Below are positions 48,501-61,900 of a stretch of DNA of 64,000 nt, in pieces (positions within the stretch are counted from its first letter, which is position 1; each line of letters begins with the position of its first letter). Position numbers and translations under genes: made by a program. The notes beneath the pieces were generated by a model that saw only the letters and a list, made by a program, of their open reading frames with translations, was not told where the DNA came from and searched no databases. The DNA is from Trileptium ribeirensis (taxonomy: Eukaryota > Nematoda > Enoplea > Enoplida > Thoracostomopsidae), in assembly GCA_030248225.1 (NCBI GenBank), contig JASANE010003838.1:36333-100332 (forward strand), given 5' to 3'.

Positions 48501-49160
48501 ATCCTCACCAAGCACCCGCTATATTACTGAGCCTTCGGACTGCTACCATGTATGAATAGCACCTCTGCAGGAAAATATTCAAAATCGGCGATGTATATCT
48601 GAGAGTCCGATAATGTAACACCAAGAGCTACTTTTCTGAGTGTGGCTACTTAATCTAAATATCGTGATCATAATAACCGCAGTGCAATGGCTTAGTCTCA
48701 GTAGATAACTGTCAGGTGCAGCGGTCCCACTTTATATATTAACTGTTAAGCCTAGACGAAGTATTTACACAAACTTTGCAAAACCCTGGCGACTTAATGT
48801 AACGGTATAGTTTAGATAAAGATTTGCTTATGATTATTTTAAACAGAATCAACCTCGGACCTTACGCATTGTCTCCAAGTAGTCCTTGTCATTGGTCAGC
48901 AAATAAATGACGCCGAAATTTTGTATAATCGTACATTAATCAAAATCAAAGCAGTGTCGAAGCATGCTAAACCGACTGAAACGGTATCAGAGTGATATGT
49001 TTTCAATAAATTTGGCGCCGCATACTTTCCCCAATATTGGTTTGAAGCCAATGTCGGTTTACAGTGGAGATTCGCTAATAGTTGTTAGAAGATGCTGCAC
49101 TGAACAGCTATCTGGGATTTGACTACCAGCGTTTGTAACGCTTGGTAGCTACTTGACAAA

Positions 49161-50924
49161 GCGTGATGCAGGGCAAAACAAATGGTTAAAAGATACGGCG
49201 ATTCAGGCAAGAATAATTTCTTGCACTGCTTCCATCTCTGGTCACGTCTTTGTTGATATTGCCGGTAAATGTTACAGCCGGTGTAAAAATTAGAGCACAA
49301 TCATGCTAGGGGTTCATATTGTACTGCCGCAGTGCAATGTTCTTAGGTATCATATATACTCATTATTTTAGTTTGGTTTAGCTGCTAAATATAAACATAA
49401 AATTGCTGGATTATTGTCAAAACACCCCTCAACGGACAATAGAGGGCGTATAAACAGTTTCCTTGTCCAGCATAAGCGTACATTTTACTATCCGTACTAT
49501 TGGAAATCTATTTTGCATTTCTGTTGTGTTTTTCCCATTAATTGTAATAATACAAAATGGCATAGTTTTGTGTTCCATTCGTCTGTCACAACGAGATAAT
49601 GAAGCGATAACATTTTTTGTCAAAATGAAAGCAAACTTTGCTTAGTCGTGTGTCACCCAAAAACAGATGTCACCGAAACTGACGAGTAGCACATGGCATA
49701 CTGACCGATAATCATATTCTAGTGAAATAAATCCATTTCCGCCAGATAGTAAGAAGGTCGAAATCCGATATTGTTTGAATCTAACCTAAACTGCTATGTT
49801 TGTAGTTAAAATTTCACCTCAAGTTCCCACAATCTTTTCAGGGCCAGATTTTCGCGCAATAAATTTGATTATATATTTAACAATTGTATCTGAAATCATG
49901 AGATTGCGGGTTTAACCGCACCAAAGGTCAAAAATGCACGATTAATTAACACCCAGTTGCTTTAGTTGTCAGTCATGCAGTTAATAATGAATAAATGTCT
50001 GTACAATAGTACATCAATTTAACCAAACCCTGTACTGATAGCTTGATTACTTCGACAGCCACAAGTATAATTGGTACCAAAATTGTAGCTGGCGAAAGTG
50101 CAATAAACGCATACAAACTATATTATCCAAGCGATGCCTTATTTGCTGTCAATGTCGGTTTGTCATAATGTGCCGCGTTGGATTTAGGTAAATGCTTTCG
50201 ACGTGAATATTTCATGATTCCGCATTTATGTTGCGATGCTTGATTTAAATGAAGATTAGCCAATAACGGTGAATGATTTGAAACAACAGCTAAAGTTTTT
50301 GAGCTATAGATGTACCTCTATTGTTGTAAACCTATTTCAGTTGTATGCCATTGATTTCGGTAGCATATAGTATATATTAAAGCAAAAATATATTGTATTA
50401 ATATATTTTATATTATATTAATTATTTAAGTTTAATTGTCGTGACTTCTTAAAAATTTCATTTTTCTACCGGAATTTTCATTAAGAACATGAGAACTAAA
50501 TATTACATTTCGCCGCCCCTTAAGCTCTGTGGGTTTTTAAGGTTAAAAATACTTTGCTAATCAATTATGAATTCGCCCAATGAAGAAATCATTTATTCAA
50601 CTAGTACACAAATAAATTCAGAACTCATGGCGTGAATTCTTAGGTCAAGTAAAATTGATTTATTGCAATTTTTTATGTTTCGATAACGTTATAAAACATC
50701 TTATTTTAGTAGATAGCCGATTGTATAAAATTTGAGCTATTTTAACGGTAATAATAATTGATAATTATGACATATTTCAAATATTTCAAACCACTGCCGG
50801 TTAACTTCAGCAGGTAACTTGCGATAAAACCAGCAACAGTAGGGAATGCAGATTTCATAAAAAAAGTGCGTGCAAAAATCGCGCAGTTTTGTATACCACA
50901 GCCTATTATAAGGTTCTAAAAAGT
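49161..50924. other. Unassigned DNA right of duplicon A
   Basis: Frames on both strands overlap at 49414-49645 without recognisable motifs. No other feature was seen. Confidence 0.35.
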
Positions 50925-50925
50925 C

Positions 50926-51390
50926 GTATAGCTTGCCGTATAATATTTCAGTTTCTTGTACTTAACTATGGATGTTTTTTGTTTCTTATGGCTAATTGTA
51001 AAGAAACTTAAATCTTGTAAAGAGCAGCAAGAAACTTACTTCTTTTACAACATGCCATATAAGAGACATTTGCGTAACGATATAGCTTGCCGTATAATAT
51101 TTCATTTTCTTGTAGTTAACTATAAATTTTTTTGTTTCTTATGGCTAATTGTAAAGAAATTTAAATCTTGTAGAGAGCAGAAAGAAACTTAATTCTTTTA
51201 CAACATGCCATATCAGAGACATTTGCGTTTCGAAGATAATCGTGAAGCCGAAAATCCCCCCCCCCTCTCCGATAGCGCCCCAGGCCCACCCAGAAACAAG
51301 CCGCCAAACCCCTCCCACCCCCCCACCCCCCCATTTGCGACTTAATTTAAATTTTTTGTTTCTTATGGCTAATTGTAAAGAAATAAACTA
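50926..51390. repeat. 154-bp tandem repeat with C-rich insertion
   Basis: The unit starting gtatagcttgccgtataata (50926) repeats at about 51080. A partial third copy (tttcttatggctaattgtaa) lies at 51358-51380. Between copies two and three is a C-rich run (about 51256-51333) with a run of nine C and further C6-C7 runs. The C-tract strand asymmetry and the interruption of a repeat suggest an insertion or slippage. Confidence 0.8.
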
Positions 51391-53940
51391 AAGAGGAAAC
51401 ATAAAACTTAAAATACATTATTTTGATAATTGAGCGATCTTTTGCGACTAGCTAACAACTATTTTGAGAAATTTAAATTTCGTATAGCCAACCGCACGTG
51501 ACTTGAAATCACACCGAACGGTTGTAAAGTGTCGTATAGGGTTCTGCCGTCGCGTTGGGGAAAGCAAATGCAACATGAAGAAATATGCGGCGCCGAGATT
51601 GGACATAGCAGAAGAGGACGCAAAGCTGTTACCCGTATGCAACAAATAGCTGTAACTGGTGCAATAGCCGATTGTTGAGCATTGTTGCTCAGCAATGAAA
51701 AACAGTTTATCCGCTGGCAAACGGTTGGTGATATCTGTTCCATTATTAGCACCTATAATTTTGAGGGTGTAAAAAAGAAAATCATTACTGTCTCGGCGTT
51801 ATGCAATTAGGAACTGGTAATGACTCGGTGTTGCAATGTCATCAAGTTTTGACTACTATCGAATGAATAACCAAAGCAGGTGATAGTTTGGCTGTCTGAC
51901 GAATCATTTGTAATATTTTACCCTTCTGATTAAGCCCTAACCCGAAGCGGTAGCCCCAAACCGGATGAACGGTAATTTAGATAAATTGTTGGACATATGT
52001 AGCTGCTAAGTACTTGAGAATTAATGAATTCTGTTGAAAGCATGACGGAAAATGCAACATATTATCGTGAATTTAATGTCGTCTTATTACTTTGTAGTGA
52101 AATGCTAAACATTGATAGGGCAATGTGCACCTTATCCAATAAGTCTTATCTTCCTGAAATCCGTTGTTCACCGTCCATTATATGCATTGGTAAACTTGTG
52201 GGCGTGTTAAGAAGAAAGAAATTGCACACACAAAGCGCAAGGAAGCTTTAGAAAGAATAGGTAATGACTGCACAAAATGCTACTTTGTCAGAACAGATGT
52301 TGAAATTAGATTTTGTAATGTATTTTAACTTTATTTAAAATGTATTTTTGAATATTTTGTGTATATTCTAGATGTACGTTTGGTTCTTTTGCCATCGAAT
52401 TTAGTACAAACAACTAATTTCAGAGTGGTTGAGTGGTTCAAAGTTTTGTTAACACTAAAGCGTTTGAGCTCAATACCAAAACGCAACATTTTGTTGGAAA
52501 TTGCATTTTCTTTAATTTTTCCATAACCCTGCTACAAAATTTATGGAATTGTTTTCCTTTGCATTAATTCTTTATTAGCACTAATACCACTCGTTTCGAT
52601 TTGGTGCTACAATTATAGTTGCTACTACGGTAGAATAATTTGACCACTTTACATTGCTGGTATACGTGATAGGCTATTCGCATCGGCAATATGCGTTCCG
52701 CAGCCTTACGTTCAGTTACGAAGTCATGACATTAAAATTTTAAAGTCCACATAATTAATAGAGAAGATGACTATTTCACGCTCATTAACTATTATAAAAG
52801 TGTATTGTCAGTGTTAATAAAGAATTTAAGCCCATGGAGAACGAGCCAAAAGTTTTCAATGCCAGAGTTCCCGATACAACCTGATTTTGTTGCCAGTTAC
52901 AGCGTCGCGTAACAGTCAGATTTACCTTTCGAGTGGTAGCATAGTGACGTTCTGCGTTCAATAACTGTCTACTTGCGTATGCAAAGATATGTGTCGTTTC
53001 GGGTTTACGAGAAAATCACGTCTAGAAAGTGATTGCTTCCATCTGTCTTTAAAATAAAATTATCAAAATTTGGAAGTTGTAAAGTTTCAGGCGAATTTCG
53101 ACAACTTTAACTGTATAGCAGAACAATTTATTATAGAATATAATAGCTTCATAGAATATATCTTGTGATCATGTTCCGGATTAATGTCCGCGTAAATCAT
53201 AACATTGTCTTACCCTATAATGATGCGTCGTAATCTCACATGACCATAGATTTCTCTCTGCATATCGTATTAAATATCCCTAAATTGTCGTTGGAAAGTT
53301 TTTCTTTGGTTTATCTGGTCTACCTGTTTCGACCCCACTTCTAAATGTCAAAGATTTTTGAATCAGAGAAATACACATGCATCTTTTTGTACAGCTCTGG
53401 CTATGTACACTATATGTGCACATTGTCATGTATGTTTATAGAACAGCTGTTTGTATGGCAATTGGTAGGCGCAGCGTTATGTGTAGTAGGCGCTGGGTCG
53501 CGCCTTTGCATTGCGGTTTTTCCTAATAACACGATAATTCCAGGCTTATAAATTATGAGGAGCACATACTGTTTTCCAAATATTAGTGAGCTACAAGTGT
53601 GGGAATCATGGTTTCTAAGTGAACTTTATTATGTTAGCCGTAGAGGTTACTGTGACATTATATCTACAGAAAGAAAACGTTGCTCAATGTTTAGCTGCAT
53701 AACTGAGCATGAATTACGTTTGGATATTATAACTGATTTGCATTTAAAACAAAACGAATTTATACATTTCATTTGCTCGAATCTAAATCTGTAGGTGGAT
53801 GCTATACGTACTGATACGTTTTGCTATTTTGAAGTGTTTATACTAAATTATCACAGTTTATATTTTTTTCAAAAATAGATAAATTGGTTCTTATTTTAGC
53901 ATAAATTAAAGTTAAGATTTGTAGTTGAATTTTTATACTA
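51391..53940. other. Unassigned region
   Basis: Two overlapping minus-strand frames (51448-51752) and two adjacent plus-strand frames (53345-53551, 53555-53794) are open for 68-97 codons. None has a recognised motif, and the minus-strand pair lie in different frames of the same GC-richer patch. They may be decayed elements. Confidence 0.3.
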
Positions 53941-53949
53941 ACTTAAGTG

Positions 53950-54240
53950 AAGTCTGAATCTGTTCATTTTTCGTATGGTGAGATTTAGATGTTGTTCCAA
54001 TTGCGTCTAATCTAGTCCGATCCTGTTCGATAATAAAGCGCACCAGGAGTTTTACTAAAATCGGGTAAAGCGAAACAAAAAACAATGTAATCGTACACTA
54101 TGTATGCCTGAATATACTCAGTATACACAGAATTTGACCGTATAGGATCGGAGCGGATTGGATGCAACGTGATGATAAATCGCATCAGATTGAACCGGAT
54201 CGAATATTGCAGTTTATTGTGTGATAGTTTTACGGTCAAA
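53950..54240. repeat. Diverged, inverted relative of the 210-bp repeat
   Basis: Read on the complement, it contains gcatccaatccgctccgatc and attctgtgtatactgagtat, and ends with ccatacgaaaaatgaacaga. This matches the order of words in the 43691-44390 array and its right flank. So each duplicon has a member of this family at its left, but in opposite orientations. Confidence 0.6.
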
Positions 54241-54274
54241 AAATACAACTTTAGAAAATAAAAAATTTTATTTA

Positions 54275-57200
54275 GTTTAAAGCGTTAACTTAGCATAAAA
54301 TCTGCTACTCTACAGCGCTTAAATTTTAATATTGCAAGTAAGTAATACTTTTATATATCGTGGTACTGTATTTCAGGTATTCAGTCAGATTGGTTTTTCG
54401 TAATCTTCTGCTGCAATCAAAATAGCGTTCAACTATGCTTTGCACACGGTCACATGAGAATATTTCGTTTTATGAGCATAACTAAAGCTTTTGAATTATA
54501 TTTGGAAAGGCAATTGTAACTTTTTGGTGCAGCACTATATATTTGTGATTGATCTGTCTATTAATTTTCACATTCAGCCACACTTTTAATGATTCAGCCT
54601 TGACCTATTTGGCGAAAAATGCTAGGACTTTTACAAATTAATCTCAGTTTTGGCAATAAAATCCATTTTTCCAACTACTGCTCAATCTTAGTGCACTAAA
54701 TTCAGAAAAATACATTATTTTTGCATTAAACTAATAGTTCTGTAGAAAGGACAGTTAACTCATAATGCTGTTTTGCATAATATTCGCAGTTGCCTAGTTG
54801 TGATTTTCAAAACAAATGCGTGATGCTAATGATTCAAATATGGTTTTGCTGTCATGATTCATGTTGAAATATATATCTGCTGCACCATTGCCAATGACAA
54901 TTTATTTGTTTAGGCAGTTTTCATGGCAGTTGGAAATACAGCGACTGAAGCACTATTACGTGTATAATTTTTGCTGTTTCTTTGAAAAATATTGTTATAA
55001 GCCGTTGTGAGTTTCTGTTTGATGTAGTGCAATATTGGGGTGAAAACTGTAAATTCTCAATGCAGTGTTAATTGTGTTCTGGTTTATGAACGTGCTGCAT
55101 AGTAAAATTCACCGATTAAAATATATTCGGGTTTGGTATTCGCTCAAATACCGTAATAATTAATGTATGATAAAGATATTGCATGTATTATTCTATCTAT
55201 ACTGCATAATAGAATAATAGAGAGAGATAGAATAATTACGAAGTTTCAAAATATTAAATATAGGAATCAATTAAAAAGTGTGAACGCCAGTTTTTTGCCC
55301 AGTGAACGTTACTTTTAGGTGCCTTTAATTCAGTGTGTATTGCTGTAGCTATGTTTTTGCTTTTTGCACTGTTGTTTGGAATAGAGCCTATTCTACCACC
55401 CATGTAGCTCACGTAATTTAAGAACAAGAATATGAGTACTGTGTCAGCGCTAAATCGTGAAATTCGGCTTTTAAAGCTAATGTAGTGTTAATCACCGAAG
55501 ACAAATGGCATATACCCCCTCCCAAAGTTAATGAGGTCGCCATCACCAAAGCTGACTTTTTCTAAAATGTAAACTAATAAGTTAACCAATGTCAGCAAAA
55601 ATTCTAATCATCTACCCTGTGTCGACAAGTGCCCCAAAACACAAATGCTCAGATCCGGGGAAGTCAATGTCAACCCAGATTCATCACAATTTTCATGTAA
55701 AATTTCATGTCGAAAGCAAAAATTTAACGCACAGTGTGTACCAATGTCGAAAATCTGTTGCTCGTTGTATGTGGTAATTACGGTGTATATTGTTCCATGT
55801 ATGCAGCTTGTGTACGTGTTTTCTTGAGCTGTTTCGTGATCTGCCGTAGGTGACAACATCAACTTTTCTGTCATTTTTGAGAAGTTACGGAATTTCGGCA
55901 GCCGATTGATAAGTCTCTGGTGTTAGAATCGGTCAATGACTTGTGAGTTCGATTCTCCCAAAAACTTAAACGCTTTACACATCTAAATTTTTAGAACTTT
56001 TATGGTTTTTCTGGTTCCTAAAGAGAGAAATTCTGCTGCGACTTCTTTAAATGAAGTGTGCTTGCTCATTTTTATTAATTTTGGTACGTATAAACATGAG
56101 TTATTGATCAAGTGACACCTAGATTTAAAGAGATGATTTCAAAAAGAATGTTAAAAGTAACTACTCAGTATTCGGCCGAGTCGTTGGACTATTCGGCGGA
56201 ATATCGAATTCCCTATTATTCCGCCGAATATAGAATTCCGAAAACCGAATATTCAGCGCGGCCCTATTCTAGTTAGACGTTTTTTACGGTAGCACATCTA
56301 TTACATTTCCAAGAAGATACTTCAAACCTGGCTATTAAAACCAAATACTATGAAACAGCATACAAAGGAGCAGTTTTTGGAAAGCTGGTTGCCCACTTGC
56401 TGAATGAATAAATATTATGGTTTCGGGGTTATTTAATTTAATTAAGTTGTTAAGGATATTCTGCATCACTTTTTTCTATTTTGCGATATACAAAGAGTAC
56501 GTAAGGTCCATCAATATGTTAAGTTGTATATGATATACCATCTACTGTTGCAACAATGCAGCGATATATTACGAAACAATTTCGAATGCAGTTTAGTAAT
56601 TTTTCAGTGATATTAAAATTGTTAAGACAAAAAATCTAGTAAAATAAGCACAAAACAGTTTATATGCGAGAGGCTGAACAGCAACAAATGCCATCAAAGA
56701 AATCATATCTATGATTCAAACCATACAAACAATAATCCCTAATCTTCCGAATGAATAACTTACGTTTTTCAACTCTGAAGTAGTATAAATATTGCAGGGT
56801 AATTTATTTAATATCGAAACGCGAGTATTCCAACATAACATCCTGAATCATTCCCGTTCACAATATAAATTTTTATTTTACACAATATAGCTTTGCAGTA
56901 GAGCTGCGTAAGGTAGATAGATATCTCACAAGAAAATTTCGCCACATTTTGCATGATTTCAATTTTCATTCTATTTTCCGCTGAAACTTCATGGAATAAC
57001 TGCTAATTCATAGATTTTCCTCGTAGTATAACAATCTCTCATCTTTTCAAAATATTAACTCTTCATTTTTCTTTGACAATGTCTCGAGTTTGCACTGTTC
57101 TAAAGTCTGCTAAAATTAAGATATTCATAGGTTATTAATCAATATTTATTACAAGTACACGTTAACGTGAAACCAGATAGGATTAGTGCCGCTCATCAGA

Positions 57201-58915
57201 TAAAATAATAAGTTGTCATGAACTTATACAAAAGATTGTTGAATGCACCCGTCAAATTTATTTAGACTTTTGGCTTCTAAATCGTTGTCTTTCTACGTTG
57301 GTTTTTCGATTTAGATTTATTATTTATTAGCTAGGTAGTCAGTTTGAGTCACGGCCAAAGTTGTTTTCGTTTTAACTATGAAATTTTACGTTATTAAGAA
57401 TTATAGTACTATATTTAAGATTAGTTGAACTAAAATGGATTACACATTAATTCTCTTTACCGAAATGCAATATAATATACATTATGACTAAGTCTGTCAC
57501 TGCTGGTATATAGGTAATCAAATGTGCTCATATACAGATTCTGCAATCAAATTTAGCAATACCCCAGTATCGCTTTTGCATATACATTTAAACTAAATGA
57601 TTAATGTTATAAGGATGTAGTGTTTTTGAGCTCTAAAAATACGAAATCTTTGTCCATGCCGGTTACTTCTGGGAATGTTTTGTAAAGTTTTGAGATGTCG
57701 TTTGTAATTAATAATTTTTCGTAAATTTGTAAAATAGCACGCACAAACCAAACCGGCGAAGGATATATTCGACGTAATGACTGATATATCCAAAATTTAG
57801 ATGTTTATTTTACCACTAATCAGAATTTTTAGAAATTTTGCTGTATAGTGACTGAAAATTTACAAATAGGTAAACAGCAAATATACATGTCTTAGCAGCA
57901 AACGTTTGGCTGGTGTTGAGAAAAATATGAGAGATTCTAATCCCTTATTAGATGAAATCCAAGGCTCTGGGAGTGACATTAATATTGTACTATACGCACT
58001 CTAAAAATTTGGAGTCCCTTAAAAATCTAGAAACGATAGTATGTGGTGCCAAAGCGGAAATTCGGAGTTTTTGGTTAATGCTGGAACCCGGCTGTTTTAG
58101 ATGAAGCCAGGTAACTAGAAATGAAACATAAACATTTTTTAAATGGAAATGTGCCGGACAAAAGTAGTTACGACGCTTAAGGTATGTAAACAAAAGAATA
58201 ACTTAGCATACTAAGGATGTGTTTGGAGATTTCTGTGTTTATCGTTGATCTTGACTTAGTTTGGCATCGAAAAATTCAATGAGTTATAAGCTAGAGAATG
58301 AAGCAAAATCAACGATCTATATCTGAAGGACCGATAACGCGTTAGCTAGAACCACACATTAGAGTGTGGCTATTTTGTCAAGCACCTTGACCATAAATAG
58401 CGTAGCGATTATGGTTTTTACAAACAAGAATAAATGCATTTTAGATCATCAGTGCTTAATGCTTGGGTGTAATGGTTCTATTTTGCACATTAACTATTAA
58501 ACCTGGATAAAGCAATAATATATTAATCCTTTTAAATACTGGTGACTTTAATGATCACGGTCAACAGATGACTTGGTTATGATAATTTATGGAGAATTAT
58601 TCCCCAGGCTTCACCTTCTTCCTGAGTAAACTTTGCTGATGCTGAGCAAATAATAACATCGAAATTTTGTATGATTTTAAATTAACATATGTCAAAGCGC
58701 ATTTAAGTAAGCAAAACTGGCTGGAAAAAAGAAATTTGGTGACTTTTTTGTAAATTTTAGTTACATGCTTTACCCAATAATTGTTCAAAGCTAACAACAG
58801 TATACAGTGGAACCCGTTATCCTTTTTTATGAAAACGTATACACTGATACGTACAGTCATCTCAACCCTGACTACCAGCGCTTGTAACGCATTTGTAGCT
58901 GTTTAATTAGGTACA
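54275..58915. repeat. Segmental duplication, copy B
   Basis: Diverged partner of 44830-49160 in the same orientation. It has an extra segment at about 55117-56290 that is absent from copy A. It lacks the 55-bp satellite and the 48390-48500 cassette. The frame at 57593-57793 and others inside it are not conserved in copy A. Confidence 0.85.
55117..56290. mobile_element. Insertion specific to duplicon B, unclassified
   Basis: The alignment of A and B breaks at about 55117 and resumes at about 56290, where B again matches A at 45785. Near its right end is an inverted repeat with 13-bp arms (attcggcggaata at 56191-56203 and its complement at 56217-56229), within attcgg/ccgaat-rich sequence. A 12-bp-arm hairpin lies at 55187-55236. 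No transposase frame was found, so the class is unknown. Confidence 0.5.
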
Positions 58916-61900
58916 GGGTGAGGCAGTAACCCCTTCTACCCACCCCCAGCTGATGCTCATGGTTACTAAGCTGGATAACTATTAAAACATTTTTAAAATA
59001 CAAATTGGTTACCAGAAGTTCACGGAACAATAGTAGGGTACAATTTTTATCAATGAGCCTTGACTTTACACTTGTGAAACACCACACCATTTCTTTACCA
59101 TGTAATTAAACATATTCAAATTTGTCTTGTTTTCGATACAGGCGACCTTCATTATTTCGGTTTGATGAGATCGGCATCAGTCTTAAGTTCCTAATTCGCC
59201 TGCCTCATATGGATGCATGGATCTAGAACACAGCCGTCAGATTTGCCAAGCACACCTTTGTGAACGCATTAGGATAGCGTAACATAAGATTAAGCTTATA
59301 TATACTTGTCGCTATAACAAAAGACGAAAATAATGTCACAGTCTGACTGCTGTAATAAATAAATATTTTGATCAGTATTTATAATATATATCATAACATT
59401 TTACTTTTTTTATTACATTTCATGACTAATTTTACTGATTAACACGAAATAAATTATTCGTATTCCCAATTTAATCACCCACTATTAGAGGTTGAAATGA
59501 CTCAAACATTAAAATATCGATATTATTAGCTGAAACTATTCCATCGATTAAGAATACAATTTAAACATTATACGTATTAGACTATATCTCACGTGAGCTT
59601 TTCAAGAGTGCCAACTTCGTACACGCATTATGCATGAGTTCAGCGCTGTTTTCACAATTTTTAGCTCTTAACAACAACACAAAATCGTGGCATTGGCAAA
59701 GAGCTGGCATCGACAAGTAAAGACCATTTACCTTTTGTTAGTGGTTGATCTAATTGTTTCCGGGCTTTAGTGCTATAAAACGCTAAAGTAAAAGCGAAAT
59801 CTATTGACCAAAGCAGCATTTTACTTCGTAGCCTAGTGAGTGACTGGGTGACTGAGCAAGCGAACGCACGAATATGAGTCAGTAAAATACAAATGACCTC
59901 TTCTTGGTTCACAGGAAAATGAAATTATTTGCCAGTTGCACCAACTGAGTTGGCTGCTTGGTTGACTTTTCAGTTTAGTTTCTAAAGTTTCCGGAACTGA
60001 GTAATGGATTATTTTCATATTTTCAGTATAAGGAAATAATTTTTAAATATATACAGAACAAAGCTGCAGCTAAGTGTGTGGTAGTTGTTTTAAATGGCTT
60101 AAAATACCGTAAGTCAAACATATATTGAAGCTGTATTTTGTTAACTGTAAATTATTGCGTTTTATTATTTTTCAAAATTTACGATATGTTCATGCGTTAG
60201 TGTGCTCTACATAGGGGCACTAGTAAAGCATTCCCCAATCTTTGACGATGCCCCGAACTTACAACTGCAACAAGATTTTAACTTACAACCGTCAGGTTTT
60301 TATGTTGAGCTAACACCAACAATTCGATGGTGTCCCCATCAGCCAAAGTTTGTTGCTGACGCACATGGTGCTTTAACTGACTTATGTCATACAAACAGGA
60401 ATATAAATATTTCTGCAAGATATTTTTCAATTGGTGCTGGGTTCGTGCTGTGCTGTCAAACTATAATAATTAAAAACAGCTATTAGTAAAGCATAACCTA
60501 TAAAGTGGTTTATTTGCACGGGATATATAAACTCGATGTTATATTAATGGCATCTAAAGCCCAAGTTACAAATTGATGTTAAAGTACAGGGGCCGAAGTG
60601 CATTCGCTATCTTGTTATGGAACAGAAAAATGTAGAAATTGGATACGGCTATTGAAATTCGAGTTTTGTTCTCTAACAAAATTTTGTACATGGTTCAAAA
60701 GAGGATGGATGGGGGCGCATCTTAAGTTCCTGCATAATAAGTTATATGAGCCATGTGTTGTAACGACATTTCTTATGCTCCTGATGTTTGAGTAAAAGTT
60801 TGTGACTCCAGTTCCCTTAATATCCTGGTATTGCTGAAATGTTGCTAAAATGTTCACGTAATGATTAATCGAAATCGTCACTCATTCAGTACCATAGTTG
60901 GAATAGTGCTAAAGCAAATTGCTTTAAAAACTCGACTTGAGATTTATACTTTCTCGAACATATTGAAGCTAACCGAATTGAGTAAAAGCACAAACTTCTA
61001 TCTAAAAAATGTCTGCCTAATAAATTAGTTTGGTGTTTATAACTACTGAAGAGTAGTAGAGCCGCGTGTCATAAGCTAGTGAAAATTATTCAAGACGTGG
61101 CTTTTAATTGTCATAAGTCGGGAACGGATGGTCGAATCGGTTTCACGGATGACTCAGAATCTTTCTCTTGATGTGTTTAGCTATCTTGGTATGGATATAT
61201 ATTTATTAATCTGCAGCTTTTCTTATTTCTATTGTCAAATCTTTTGTTGTCCAGTTTATGTTACGTAAACTTTATAATATTATTTGCAACAAGAGTGTGT
61301 TCGAAACGGAGTAACCAATTTTGTTGAAGTGACTTTTAGTACAAATGCATTTACGTTCTACGTGTACGTGATCATGCATTTGGCTTGTGAATGAGAACTG
61401 TTGAATCATCGTCAAAAATTCAAACCCGTTAACTGTTCGATTCAGGATTTTTGGTATCACTTGTACGAAATTGTAGGTAAAGCGAAGTTCCCAATCTGTG
61501 ATATAAGACGCCTGAGTACCTTTCTAGTGTCATTTTTAATTTTTTCCAATGAACTCGTTACCAATTTTGTGGAAAATTTGGTTCAAATATTAAGCGAATT
61601 TCATGTTACTTTCCTGCGGAACACGAATCATTTACCCCAACTATATAAAATTTATATTAATCCAAAAGTTATCTGACACTTCTAGTGCCTTTCACTAAAA
61701 TCCATCAGCAAATTAACATATGTCGGTGAAGTCATGCCCTCAAAACTGTAATAATTGGACTGCAGAACACTGCTTAACTCTAAAGCTCGAGCTTCAGTCA
61801 AAGATTTGAAAAGTAGGCTTTTTTAAGACTTTGACATTCTGCACCTATCTAGAAACTCGAAAATAGAAATAGACATAGTTTCGAGCACTGACCTATCATT

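Larger units (their letters stand above)
44830..49160. repeat. Segmental duplication, copy A
   Basis: Collinear with 54275-58915. Matching anchors in order are ggtattcaaccagatgg / ggtattcagtcagattgg (44960 / 54377), tagtacaatattgg / tagtgcaatattgg (45692 / 55024), gattagttgaactaaaatgg (46896 / 57420), caataccccagtatcgctt (47042 / 57557), gccgaaattttgtata (48912 / 58648) and gactaccagcg(t/c)ttgtaacgc (49122 / 58869). Identity looks like about 70-80% in the best parts. No long ORF is shared. Confidence 0.85.

Noticed and set aside
54012..54248. 78-codon minus-strand ORF with RSDPIRS-type repeats
   Set aside because: It is a translation of the inverted 210-bp repeat relative, which is not coding elsewhere.
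55905..55970. tRNA-like stretch with gagttcgattctc B-box-like word
   Set aside because: No acceptor stem or anticodon arm can be formed; at most a remnant of a tRNA-derived SINE.
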